Below, piece after piece: positions 53,514-60,553 of a stretch of DNA of 64,000 bases. The position numbers and the translations under genes are program-made. Below the pieces are notes generated by a model. It had not been told where the DNA came from, made no database searches, and saw only the letters and a list, made by a program, of their open reading frames with translations. The first letter of the stretch is position 1. Every line of letters begins with the position of its first letter. Source of the DNA: Arthrobacter sp. YD4 (GTDB lineage Bacteria; Actinomycetota; Actinomycetes; Actinomycetales; Micrococcaceae); the NCBI RefSeq assembly GCF_030410515.1, contig NZ_JAUHHD010000002.1, forward strand, positions 351,419-415,418, written 5' to 3'.

Positions 53514-53950
53514 AGAGCCAGCCCGCCGCGCGCGCGGATCAGTTCCACACCGGCGTCCGGATCTGCGCAGGAGACCAGGACCCAGGCACCGTTGGCCCGT
53601 ATCCTCAGCGTCGGGCCGCCCACCAGATAGCCGGTGCCGCCGCCACGGAGGACCCTCAGGCCCAGGCCGGTCTCCGGCCCGGGCGTGACGTCAACAATGT
53701 CAGCGTAGGCAACGGTGGTGGAGAAGAGCCCGGCGACTTTGAGGTGCACTCCGGTCCCGTCGCAGCGGATGCGGGCGGTCATTCTCCCCAAGGAGACAAA
53801 AACCAACAGCATCGCCACACCCGCCCACGCCTGACCGGTGGACAGGGTCACGACGGCGGCCGCCAGCAGCCCGATCACGGCCAGCACCGCCCGATATTTG
53901 ACCGACATGCCGGTGCGCAGTTCGTCGCCACTCTTTTCGTCCCGCCCCAT
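53510..53950 (-). CDS. PH-domain-like membrane protein
   Basis: 146 residues. Two adjacent N-terminal membrane helices (VLAVIGLLAAAVVTLSTGQAWAGVAMLLVFVSLG) are followed by a beta-rich region (IRCDGTGVHLKVAGLFSTTVAYADIVDVTPG, LRIRANGAWVLVSC) like a bacterial PH domain. Function unknown. It converges on the DinB gene with a 4-nt overlap of the stops and is divergent from the next plus-strand gene. Confidence 0.72.
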   Translation of the reverse strand: MGRDEKSGDELRTGMSVKYRAVLAVIGLLAAAVVTLSTGQAWAGVAMLLVFVSLGRMTARIRCDGTGVHLKVAGLFSTTVAYADIVDVTPGPETGLGLRVLRGGGTGYLVGGPTLRIRANGAWVLVSCADPDAGVELIRARGGLAL

Positions 53951-54121
53951 CCCGGCAGTCTTCCGGGTCGATGCGGCTGCGGCAACTCCCGCAGGGTCAC
54001 TCCGCCGCGCCAGTGCGCGCCGCGGCTAGACTGGGCGGCCTAGGACGGATTGGGGGATCCGGGGCGAAGGCCGCCCGGCGTTCCTCGACCGGCTGCAGCC
54101 CGCGAACGCAAAGGACCAGCT

Positions 54122-54760
54122 GTGACCTTCTTTCAGGACTACTCGATTCCCGCCATGCCCCCACGGCCGCGGATGCCCGAGTTCGTGCCGCCGCCGTGGT
54201 CAGGACCACCGCGCTACGAGTTGCCGGCCATTGTCCCGGTCAGCCGCTTCCTTCACCGCTCCGCCGGCCGAGTCGTCGCCGTCGAGTCTGCCAGCGCCTA
54301 TTCCACCGGGTGCACGATGAAGCTGACCTGGACCATTCGCCGGACCGACGAGGATGACCAGGAATGGGCCACAATGAACGCCGGCTTCTTTAACCGGCCC
54401 GGCGCGCCGGGCCCCTCCGTCTCCCGCGAGGATCTCTTCCTGTTCGGCGTCCAATTTCCGGACGGCACGGCAGCAAGCAGCTCGACCTTTGACCAGAACG
54501 CCGGGCCGCCCCTCATGGGGCAGGAACCGGAGGGCCCGGTGTTCACGTTCAGGAGCGGAGGCGGCCACGGCGGCGACCATGACCTCTCCGGCACCGGAAC
54601 ACTGTGGCTCTGGCCATTGCCGTCGGCGGGAGACCTGCGCCTCGTGACGCAGTGGACGGCGATGGGCATCGAAGAAAGTTCCATCACCCTGGACGGGGCC
54701 GCCCTGCGCGACGCGGCCGTGGACGCCCAGGCCTACTGGCCCGACGGGACGCCCGAGTGA
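54122..54760 (+). CDS. Conserved hypothetical protein
   Basis: 212 residues from GTG 54122 (AAAGGA upstream). The N-terminus (TFFQDYSIPAMPPRPRMPEFVPPPW) is Pro-rich; the rest alternates strands such as MKLTWTIRRTDEDDQEW and DLRLVTQWTAMGIEESSITLDGAAL. It resembles small actinobacterial proteins of unknown function that precede or follow genes of surface systems, but no domain was recognised. It overlaps the next gene by GTGA. Confidence 0.68.
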   Translation: MTFFQDYSIPAMPPRPRMPEFVPPPWSGPPRYELPAIVPVSRFLHRSAGRVVAVESASAYSTGCTMKLTWTIRRTDEDDQEWATMNAGFFNRPGAPGPSVSREDLFLFGVQFPDGTAASSSTFDQNAGPPLMGQEPEGPVFTFRSGGGHGGDHDLSGTGTLWLWPLPSAGDLRLVTQWTAMGIEESSITLDGAALRDAAVDAQAYWPDGTPE

Positions 54761-54900
54761 ACGGCCTGGTCCTGACCGTTACCTTCGCGGCGATCTTCTT
54801 CTACGTCCTCCACGGCGTGGTCCGCTCTGCGGTCCGCGACGGCATCCTCCAGGCCGAGGAGAAGCGGCAGGCCGAGGAGCAGAACCAGGAAACCCGCTAG
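54757..54900 (+). CDS. Small membrane protein (47 residues)
   Basis: GTG 54757 overlaps the previous stop (GTGA). One helix (LVLTVTFAAIFFYVLHGVV) is followed by a charged segment (RDGILQAEEKRQAEEQNQETR). No family was recognised. The tight coupling to the 54122 gene and the membrane helix support it as a real gene despite its size. Its stop overlaps the convergent trxA stop. Confidence 0.6.
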   Translation: MNGLVLTVTFAAIFFYVLHGVVRSAVRDGILQAEEKRQAEEQNQETR

Positions 54901-55262
54901 GAGGCCTGCGCCTCGGCCATCTTTGCGCGGACGTCGTCCATGTCGAGTTCCTTGATGGCGGTGATGAGCTGCTCAAGGCCGCTGGCGCTCATCGCGCCGG
55001 GCTGGGAGAAGACGAGGATGCCCTCGCGGAACGCCATCAGGGTGGGGATGGAGGTGATCCGGGCCGCCGCGGAGAGGGCTGGCTCGGCCTCTGTGTCCAC
55101 CTTGGCGAAAACGATGTCGGGGTGGGCTTCTGAGGCTTTGCTGAATGTCGGGGCGAACATGCGGCAGGGGCCACACCAGGCTGCCCAGAAGTCGACCAGC
55201 ACGATGTCGTTGCCGGAGATGGTGGACTCAAAGGTCTGTTGGGTGATGTCAATGGTTGCCAT
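54897..55262 (-). CDS. trxA: Thioredoxin
   Basis: 121 residues with the redox motif WCGPC (Cys30, Cys33) and conserved cis-Pro in ITSIPTLMAF. It reduces disulfides or persulfides. Its promoter carries a CstR-type operator and is paired with that of the rhodanese cluster, so it belongs to the sulfur detoxification regulon, where thioredoxin regenerates rhodaneses or persulfide carriers. This is an extra thioredoxin rather than the housekeeping one by context. Confidence 0.93.
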   Translation of the reverse strand: MATIDITQQTFESTISGNDIVLVDFWAAWCGPCRMFAPTFSKASEAHPDIVFAKVDTEAEPALSAAARITSIPTLMAFREGILVFSQPGAMSASGLEQLITAIKELDMDDVRAKMAEAQAS

Positions 55263-55270
55263 GCGTCCAA

Positions 55271-55297
55271 ATTATACCCCAGGGGGTATTTTGGCAA
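55271..55297 (-). promoter_or_regulatory. trxA promoter with CstR operator 1 in the spacer
   Basis: On the minus strand TTGCCA (55297-55292) and TATAAT (55276-55271) are 15 bp apart. The spacer holds ATACCCC-AG-GGGGTAT (55274-55289), the CsoR-family palindrome. Operator 2 lies 45 bp away on the divergent promoter. Confidence 0.8.
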
Positions 55298-55311
55298 GCA
55301 TCAACGGTGAC

Positions 55312-55337
55312 TTGCCAAATACCCCTGGGGGTATCAT
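55312..55337 (+). promoter_or_regulatory. Rhodanese cluster promoter with CstR operator 2 in the spacer
   Basis: TTGCCA (55312-55317) and TATCAT (55332-55337) are 14 bp apart. The spacer holds ATACCCC-TG-GGGGTAT (55319-55334). The two divergent promoters form one large near-symmetric dyad (55274-55334) with TTTGGCAAG/CTTGCCAAA inside. Confidence 0.8.
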
Positions 55338-55396
55338 CATGGAAGGAGATGAAGGCCACCGCGGCGGCCTCCGCCCCCCATGAAAGGACTGTGGAC

Positions 55397-55708
55397 ATGA
55401 AGAGCATTTCCGTGGACGACCTGGCTGCCTTGGGTTCCGGCGTCCCGATCATCGATGTCCGCGAGAAGGAAGAGTACGCCGAGGCCTCCGTGCCCGGCAC
55501 CAGGAACGTCCCGCTCTCCCGCTTTCAGCAGTCCATGGGCGACATCCCCGCCGGCCGGACCGTGTACATCATGTGCGCGTCCGGTGGACGGAGCTCGCGG
55601 GCGACGGCGGCGCTCACGGAGGCCGGGTATGACGCGGTCAACGTCATGGGCGGCATCACCGAGTGGTACCGCAACGGCCACCCCGTGACCTACCAGGCCG
55701 GACGCTAG
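55397..55708 (+). CDS. Rhodanese-domain sulfurtransferase 1
   Basis: 103 residues of a single-domain rhodanese. IIDVREKEEYAEASVPGTRNVPL and the active loop CASGGRS with Cys60 are intact. It would carry sulfane sulfur as a persulfide on Cys60. GAAAGGA lies upstream of ATG 55397. First gene of the cluster and 2 nt before the repressor gene. Confidence 0.92.
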   Translation: MKSISVDDLAALGSGVPIIDVREKEEYAEASVPGTRNVPLSRFQQSMGDIPAGRTVYIMCASGGRSSRATAALTEAGYDAVNVMGGITEWYRNGHPVTYQAGR

Positions 55709-55710
55709 GC

Positions 55711-56055
55711 ATGTCCGCCACCGTGGCCGCGCCGTCGCCCGGAGCATCCCAGCACCGGACCGTTAACCGGCTCAAGCGGGCGCGCGGACAGCTGACCGCA
55801 TTGATCGACGCGATCGAATCCGGCACGGACTGCCGGGCCGCCGTCACGCAGCTGGCGGCAGTCCGCGGTGCCCTGGACAAGGCCGGCTTCGAACTCATCT
55901 CCAGCGCCATGCGCGACTGCCTCGCCCCGGCCGTGAACACCGGAACGACGCCGCCAGCCGCGATGGCCGCCGACGTCGGCACGGGCGCCACCGGCCCCGC
56001 CGCGGCGCCGCCGACGCTCGAGGAACTCCAGGCACTTTTCCTTCGCCTTACCTGA
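55711..56055 (+). CDS. cstR: CsoR-family repressor, CstR-like persulfide sensor
   Basis: 114 residues. The core matches CsoR/CstR: NRLKRARGQLTALIDAIESGTDCRAAVTQLAAVRGALDKAGFELISSAMRDC. Cys41 and Cys70 are 29 residues apart, the spacing of the CstR sensor pair, while the copper-ligand His four residues before the second Cys is replaced by Ala. A reactive-sulfur sensor is therefore likelier than a copper sensor. A Pro/Thr/Ala-rich 40-residue C-terminal tail is unusual. ATG 55711 is 2 nt after the rhodanese stop. Confidence 0.88.
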   Translation: MSATVAAPSPGASQHRTVNRLKRARGQLTALIDAIESGTDCRAAVTQLAAVRGALDKAGFELISSAMRDCLAPAVNTGTTPPAAMAADVGTGATGPAAAPPTLEELQALFLRLT

Positions 56056-56138
56056 GCCGCGGCACGGGCTTTTGCACCCCCGCGCATCCCCAATTTCCCC
56101 TGACCCCGAATCCCCTGGCACCCCCGAAAGGCCACACC

Positions 56139-56441
56139 ATGGACATCACCACCAACGAACTGAATGCCCAGATCAACAACGGCACTGACGCCCAGATCGT
56201 CGACGTCCGCGAAACCGACGAGGTCGCCGCGGGCATGATCGCCGGCGCCCGGCACATCCCCTTGGGCGAACTGCGGTCCCGGCTTGCCGAGCTGGACAAG
56301 TCCCGCCCCGTGGTGGCCGTCTGCCGCAGCGGCCGACGCAGCGCCGCCGCCGCCGACCAGCTCGCCGCCGCGGGTTTCACCGCCTACACGATGACCGGAG
56401 GCATGCTCGACTGGTCCGCCAACGGCCTGCCGGCCGCTTAA
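56139..56441 (+). CDS. Rhodanese-domain sulfurtransferase 2
   Basis: 100 residues. QIVDVRETDEVAAGMIAGARHIPLGEL and the active loop CRSGRRS (Cys62) are as in GlpE/PspE-like single-domain rhodaneses. The gene lies 83 nt after cstR. A 13-bp hairpin follows its stop, which may reduce read-through into the third rhodanese gene. Confidence 0.92.
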   Translation: MDITTNELNAQINNGTDAQIVDVRETDEVAAGMIAGARHIPLGELRSRLAELDKSRPVVAVCRSGRRSAAAADQLAAAGFTAYTMTGGMLDWSANGLPAA

Positions 56442-56453
56442 CCCCCACAGACC

Positions 56454-56490
56454 GCCCGGGCGGCGCCGACCCCAACCGCGCCGCCCGGGC
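56454..56490 (+). terminator. Intercistronic 13-bp hairpin in the rhodanese cluster
   Basis: GCCCGGGCGGCGC (56454-56466) pairs exactly with GCGCCGCCCGGGC (56478-56490); loop of 11 nt, no T-run. The 179-nt gap to the next gene holds no other feature recognised. Confidence 0.6.
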
Positions 56491-56620
56491 TTCCACCTGC
56501 CACGCCACCCGTACCCGGCATGCCGGGCACGGGAGCCGGCAGGCGGACGACGTCGTCCCCGCCTCCGCAGGGCGCCGTCGGCACCACCCCGCTCCACCCT
56601 TTGCTAGACCGAAAGAGATT

Positions 56621-57229
56621 ATGACTCCCACGAACGTCCCCACCCCCGCCGCCACTGCCCCCAAGTCCATCGACGCGGCAACGCTGAAGGCCTGGGAAGA
56701 CAATCACGATGACCTGATGGTGATCGACGTCCGCGGCGGTGCCGAATTCGACTCGATGCACATCAAGGGCTCGTACCACGTGCCACTGCCCCTGCTGAGC
56801 GAGCATGCCGAGGAGTTCGCCGCCAAGATGGGCACCCGCGTGGTACTGGTCTGCCAGTCCGGCAACCGCGCGGAACAGGCCCGCAAGCACCTCGACGCGG
56901 TCGGCCTCGGCAGCGCCAGCGTCCTCTCCGGCGGCGTCCCCGCCTACGCCGCCGCCGGCGGCAACGTCGTCAAGGGCAAGAACACCTGGGCCCTGGAACG
57001 CCAGGTCCGGATGACGGCCGGTTCACTGGTGCTCGCCGGCGTCGTCGGCAGCAAGCTCCTCTCCCCCAAGCTCGGCCTGCTGGCCGGCGGGATCGGCGCG
57101 GGCCTGACCTTCTCCGCGGCGACCAACAACTGTGCCATGGGCCAGATGCTCTCCAAGATGCCGTGGAACCGCTCCGCCAACGAGCCCACTGCCCACCAGG
57201 CTCTGCAGAACCTGGGCGCCAAGTCATGA
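56621..57229 (+). CDS. Rhodanese with membrane-associated C-terminal domain (YgaP-like)
   Basis: 202 residues. An N-terminal rhodanese domain (MVIDVRGGAEFDSMHIKGSYHVPLPLLS, active loop CQSGNRA with Cys78) is followed by a DUF2892-like region with two membrane helices (about 128-165: MTAGSLVLAGVVGSKLL, LGLLAGGIGAGLTFSAATNNCAMG). This is the YgaP plan, a membrane rhodanese. It is coupled to the exporter gene by a 4-nt overlap, suggesting delivery of sulfur compounds to it. Confidence 0.9.
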   Translation: MTPTNVPTPAATAPKSIDAATLKAWEDNHDDLMVIDVRGGAEFDSMHIKGSYHVPLPLLSEHAEEFAAKMGTRVVLVCQSGNRAEQARKHLDAVGLGSASVLSGGVPAYAAAGGNVVKGKNTWALERQVRMTAGSLVLAGVVGSKLLSPKLGLLAGGIGAGLTFSAATNNCAMGQMLSKMPWNRSANEPTAHQALQNLGAKS

Positions 57230-57987
57230 TCATCACCGCGGCGGCCTTCGGCCTGATCGTCGGCGGCCTCCTCGGCCTGGTCGGCGGCGGAGGCTCCATC
57301 CTCGCCGTTCCCGCCCTGGTCTACGGCGTCGGGCTCCCGCTTTCCGCGGCGATCCCGACCTCGCTGGTCGTCGTCGGCGCCTCCTCGGCCGTCGCGGTGG
57401 TGCCCCGGCTCCGCAACGTGAACTGGCGCCTGGCCGTGATCATCGGCGCCGCCGGCACCGCCACCGCCTACCTTGGCACCTACGTCAACCGGCTGCTGGA
57501 CCAGAAGGTCCTGCTCCTGGCGTTCGCCGCCATCATGGTGATCGCGGGCGTCCGCATGATGATGCCGACCAAGGCTGCCGGCGGGTCCTGCGCCCTTCCC
57601 GGCGGCGGGGTGCACTGGCGCAGCTGCCTGCCCAAGGCGATCGCCACCGGCGCCGTCGTGGGATTCCTGACCGGCCTGCTGGGCGTGGGTGGCGGCTTCC
57701 TGATCGTCCCGGCCCTGACGCTGGTCCTCGGCCTGCCGATGGCGGCCACCGTGGGGACGTCGCTGGTGATCATCGTGATCAACTCGGTTGCCGGCTTCGC
57801 CGCCCACCTGGGCGACCTGCACATCGACTGGGCCGTCACGGCCGCCTTCGCCATGGCCGCCATGGCCGCGTCCCTGCTGGCCGGACGGCTCGGCACGAAC
57901 ATCCCGGACCGGATCCTCAAGCGCAGCTTCGGCATCCTGGTCCTGGCCGTCGCCGCCTACGTCACCGCCCAAGCCCTGCTCACCTAG
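57226..57987 (+). CDS. TauE/SafE-family sulfur compound exporter
   Basis: 253 residues with seven or eight helices in two repeats, starting IVGGLLGLVGGGGSILAVPALVYGVG and repeated as VVGFLTGLLGVGGGFLIVPALTLVLGL. TauE/SafE proteins export sulfite, sulfoacetate or thiosulfate-like anions. ATG 57226 overlaps the rhodanese stop (ATGA). A 17-bp hairpin terminates the cluster after it. Confidence 0.92.
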   Translation: MIITAAAFGLIVGGLLGLVGGGGSILAVPALVYGVGLPLSAAIPTSLVVVGASSAVAVVPRLRNVNWRLAVIIGAAGTATAYLGTYVNRLLDQKVLLLAFAAIMVIAGVRMMMPTKAAGGSCALPGGGVHWRSCLPKAIATGAVVGFLTGLLGVGGGFLIVPALTLVLGLPMAATVGTSLVIIVINSVAGFAAHLGDLHIDWAVTAAFAMAAMAASLLAGRLGTNIPDRILKRSFGILVLAVAAYVTAQALLT

Positions 57988-58028
57988 CGGCGACACGGGC
58001 ATCCCCCGCATCACCGGAATCGGAGCAC

Positions 58029-58071
58029 CGAGAAAGCGCCGGACAGCAATCCGTTGTCCGGCGCTTTCTCG
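58029..58071 (+). terminator. 17-bp perfect hairpin ending the rhodanese cluster
   Basis: CGAGAAAGCGCCGGACA (58029-58045) is exactly mirrored by 58055-58071, loop of 9 nt. It is 42 nt past the TauE/SafE stop. No U-tract follows (TGCCCC). Confidence 0.75.
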
Positions 58072-58126
58072 TGCCCCCGCCGCTGATCGTGACCCGCCCG
58101 GGGTAGGTTGGGCGCAGGAGGCGTAA

Positions 58127-58510
58127 ATGAACGAGATTCTGATCGCGGACGGGAAGGGCCGGCTGGGCCTTCGCGGGCAATACTTCCACCTGGCCTGGGC
58201 CCCTGAGTCCGAGGTGGACGCCGACGACGCCCGTGCCTCCATCGAGGCGATGCGGAGCCTCAGCCCAACCCCGCGGCCGCTGCTGCTGGAGATTGCCGGA
58301 GTGACCCTGAGCAACCCGGCCCGGGCCGCCTTTGCCCACGCCCAGGCCGCCTCCGCCGTGGCGATGATCGGCTCCAGCGTGGTGGACACCATCATGGGGG
58401 CGGCCCTCAGCCGTCACGACCACTGCCCGCACGCCTACTTCACCTCCGAGCCGGAAGCCCTGGCCTGGCTGGACAGCCTCGCCGCCCAGCCAGCCGGCAC
58501 CGCCCACTGA
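58127..58510 (+). CDS. STAS/SpoIIAA-like hypothetical protein
   Basis: 127 residues. The layout (LGLRGQYFHLAWAPESEVDADDARASIEAMRSL, LLLEIAGVTLSNPARAAFAHAQAASAVAMIGSSVVDTIMG, YFTSEPEALAWLDSL) matches the SpoIIAA-like or STAS-type alpha/beta domains common in actinobacteria. No Ser phosphorylation site motif could be fixed. AGGAGG precedes the ATG. It is downstream of the hairpin and convergent with the DUF4177 gene. Confidence 0.72.
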   Translation: MNEILIADGKGRLGLRGQYFHLAWAPESEVDADDARASIEAMRSLSPTPRPLLLEIAGVTLSNPARAAFAHAQAASAVAMIGSSVVDTIMGAALSRHDHCPHAYFTSEPEALAWLDSLAAQPAGTAH

Positions 58511-58550
58511 ACCGGCCCCTCTACCGACCACTCAGCCGGCCGCCGGAAAG

Positions 58551-58757
58551 CTATCCCAGGCTCTCGAACACCAGCGTCGCTTGAATCCGGTCCCCGCCGG
58601 CGAGTCCCTTGCTGCCGCTGCTCGCAGTCGTGATGGTGTGCAGCCGGTAGCCCTTGGCCGCCTGGTCATTGATGGTCTTCTCGAGAGACGTCAGGTTTCC
58701 CGAGCCGGTTCCCCATAGTTTTTCCTTGAGGATGACCTGCAAAACGACATAGTGCAT
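58551..58757 (-). CDS. DUF4177-type small protein
   Basis: 68 residues starting HYVVLQVILKEKLWGTGSGNLTSLEKTINDQAAKGYRLHTITTASSGSKG and ending with a strand ATLVFESLG. This is the DUF4177 pattern, a small alpha/beta protein of unknown role. ATG 58757 has GGAAGG upstream; the longer reading (12 more residues) lacks a ribosome site. Confidence 0.8.
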   Translation of the reverse strand: MHYVVLQVILKEKLWGTGSGNLTSLEKTINDQAAKGYRLHTITTASSGSKGLAGGDRIQATLVFESLG

Positions 58758-58858
58758 GACGGGCGCCTTCCGTAACGGGACAAGTGACAGCAAGCCTACA
58801 AGCCCGCCCCGGCGCCTCCCGGGAAGACCACGGTGGGTTGTTTTCGGGCACGCAAAAA

Positions 58859-58892
58859 GGGCGGCGGCCCGGTTTTCCCCGGGCCGCCGCCC
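58859..58892 (-). terminator. Rho-independent terminator of the CstB-like gene
   Basis: GGGCGGCGGCCCGG (58859-58872) pairs with CCGGGCCGCCGCCC (58879-58892), loop TTTTCC; on the minus strand TTTTTG follows. It is 14 nt past the gene stop. Confidence 0.85.
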
Positions 58893-58906
58893 TATTTACG
58901 CAGTGA

Positions 58907-60313
58907 TCAGCCGGCGTTGATGGCGGACTTCTGCTGCCGTGCCGCCCAGGCGGCGTAGCTGCCGTCGAGTTCGACGACGTCGTAGCCGGCGCGGCGCAGG
59001 GCGCTGGCCGCTACGGAGTTCCGGACGCCGCTCTGGCAGTAGGAGACGATGGTGCCCTCTGCCGGGAGCTCGTCCAGGTGCCACATGACGCGGCCGCCGC
59101 TGAGCTGGTAGGAGCCGGGGATGTGGCCGGCCGCGTGCTCGGTCTTGTTGCGGACGTCCAGCACCATGGAGGCCTCGAAGCCCTCGAGTTCCTCGGGCTG
59201 GATCAGCCGCGGGACGCTGATCGGCAGGCCTTCGAGCCCGGTGACGTAGCCGGCGACCTTGTCGATGCCGACGCGGACCAGGTGGTCCCACATCTCCATC
59301 GCGGCGGCCTGGTCCGGGGCGAGCAGGACCAGCGGGGCCTTGTCCTTTTCGGGGTCGACCACCCAGGCACCGAAGCTGGCGGTGGACTTGCCGGCCGGGA
59401 CGTTGACCGAACCGGTGACGGTGCCCTCGTGGACCTGGGCGTTGGCGCGGGTGTCAACGAAGATGACCTTGTCCGCGGCGAGATCCTTGGCGACGTCGGC
59501 CGTATCCAGCTTGGCCAGGGGTGCACGCTCCCCCATGACGGCGGGGCCTTCACGGTTTTCGCGCTTCATGCGGGCGAAGTAGGCGTGCGCGTCCGGCTGG
59601 CCGTCGAGGAGTTCGTTGATGAAGCCCTCCTCGTCGTTGGCCGCCAGGTACGGACCCCACCAGGCGTAGAGGCGCTCGTAGCCCACAGTGGAGGACGGGA
59701 TGGCGCCAAGGGCCTTGCCGCAGGCGCTGCCGGCGCCATGGCCGGGGTGGACCTGGACGTGGTCCGGCAGGGTCAGGAACTTGTCCCGCAGGCTGGCGAA
59801 GAGCTGCTTGGCACCCTCGAAGCGGGTGTCGACGCCGCCGGCTGCCTCGTCCAGCAGGTCCGGGCGGCCCAGGTCGCCGGAGAACACGAAGTCACCGGAG
59901 AGCAGGTAACCGGGCCGGTCCGCGAACGCGCCGTCGGTGATCAGGAAGGAGAGGTGCTCCGGGGTGTGGCCCGGGGTGTGGAGGGCCTTGACAGTGATGT
60001 TGCCGAGGGTGATCTCGTCGTTGTCGTTGAGGCGCTCGGCGTCGAAGCCGTACTGCCAGTCAGCCCCGCCCTCGCCGGAGACGTACGCGGTGGCGCCGGT
60101 GGCGGCGGCCAGCTCACGGGTGCCGGAGAGGAAGTCGGCGTGGATGTGGGTCTCGGTCACGGCCACGATCTTCATCCCGTTCGCGGCAGCGAGGTCCAGG
60201 TAGACGGCATTGTCACGGCGGGGGTCAACCACCAGGGCCTCACCCTTTGCCTGGCAGCCAATGAAGTAGCTGGCCTGGGCGAGGTCTTCGTCATAGATGC
60301 GCTCGATAAGCAT
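58907..60313 (-). CDS. cstB: Persulfide dioxygenase-rhodanese fusion (CstB-like)
   Basis: 468 residues. An N-terminal metallo-beta-lactamase persulfide dioxygenase domain (about 1-240) has TETHIHADF with His56, His58, Asp60, LHTPGHTPEHLSF and PGHGAGSACGKALG. It is followed by a rhodanese domain without a cysteine (about 265-350, loop LLAPDQA) and an active rhodanese (about 365-460, Cys426 in YCQSGVRN). CstB oxidises persulfides to thiosulfate. The promoter carries CstR operator 3, so it is part of the regulon although separate from the cluster. Confidence 0.92.
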   Translation of the reverse strand: MLIERIYDEDLAQASYFIGCQAKGEALVVDPRRDNAVYLDLAAANGMKIVAVTETHIHADFLSGTRELAAATGATAYVSGEGGADWQYGFDAERLNDNDEITLGNITVKALHTPGHTPEHLSFLITDGAFADRPGYLLSGDFVFSGDLGRPDLLDEAAGGVDTRFEGAKQLFASLRDKFLTLPDHVQVHPGHGAGSACGKALGAIPSSTVGYERLYAWWGPYLAANDEEGFINELLDGQPDAHAYFARMKRENREGPAVMGERAPLAKLDTADVAKDLAADKVIFVDTRANAQVHEGTVTGSVNVPAGKSTASFGAWVVDPEKDKAPLVLLAPDQAAAMEMWDHLVRVGIDKVAGYVTGLEGLPISVPRLIQPEELEGFEASMVLDVRNKTEHAAGHIPGSYQLSGGRVMWHLDELPAEGTIVSYCQSGVRNSVAASALRRAGYDVVELDGSYAAWAARQQKSAINAG

Positions 60314-60368
60314 GGGGCTCTCTTTCGTTGGCGTCCAGGAGGAGGATCCTCCGTTGGTCTACACACAA

Positions 60369-60394
60369 CAATAATACCCCCCGGGGTATGTTGC
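60369..60394 (-). promoter_or_regulatory. cstB-like promoter with CstR operator 3 in the spacer
   Basis: On the minus strand TTGCAA (60394-60389) and TATTAT (60374-60369) are 14 bp apart, with the palindrome ATACCCC-CC-GGGGTAT (60372-60387) in between. It has the same architecture as the two operators at 55.3 kb. Confidence 0.8.
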
Positions 60395-60553
60395 AAGCCT
60401 CGCCAACCCGGGGCGGGGCGCCCGAAATTACGAGCCCGGACGGCCTCCAAGAGATGGCAGGGAAAGAGATTTCGGTGGGCGGGCACAAAATGGGGGTCGA
60501 GCGCGTTGTACCTGAACCAGCAACCAGACAGCAAAGAAAAGAGCACACCCCAC

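Noticed and set aside
55711..56055. Copper-sensing CsoR
   Set aside because: The His ligand is missing and all neighbours are sulfur-transfer genes; no copper ATPase or chaperone is adjacent.
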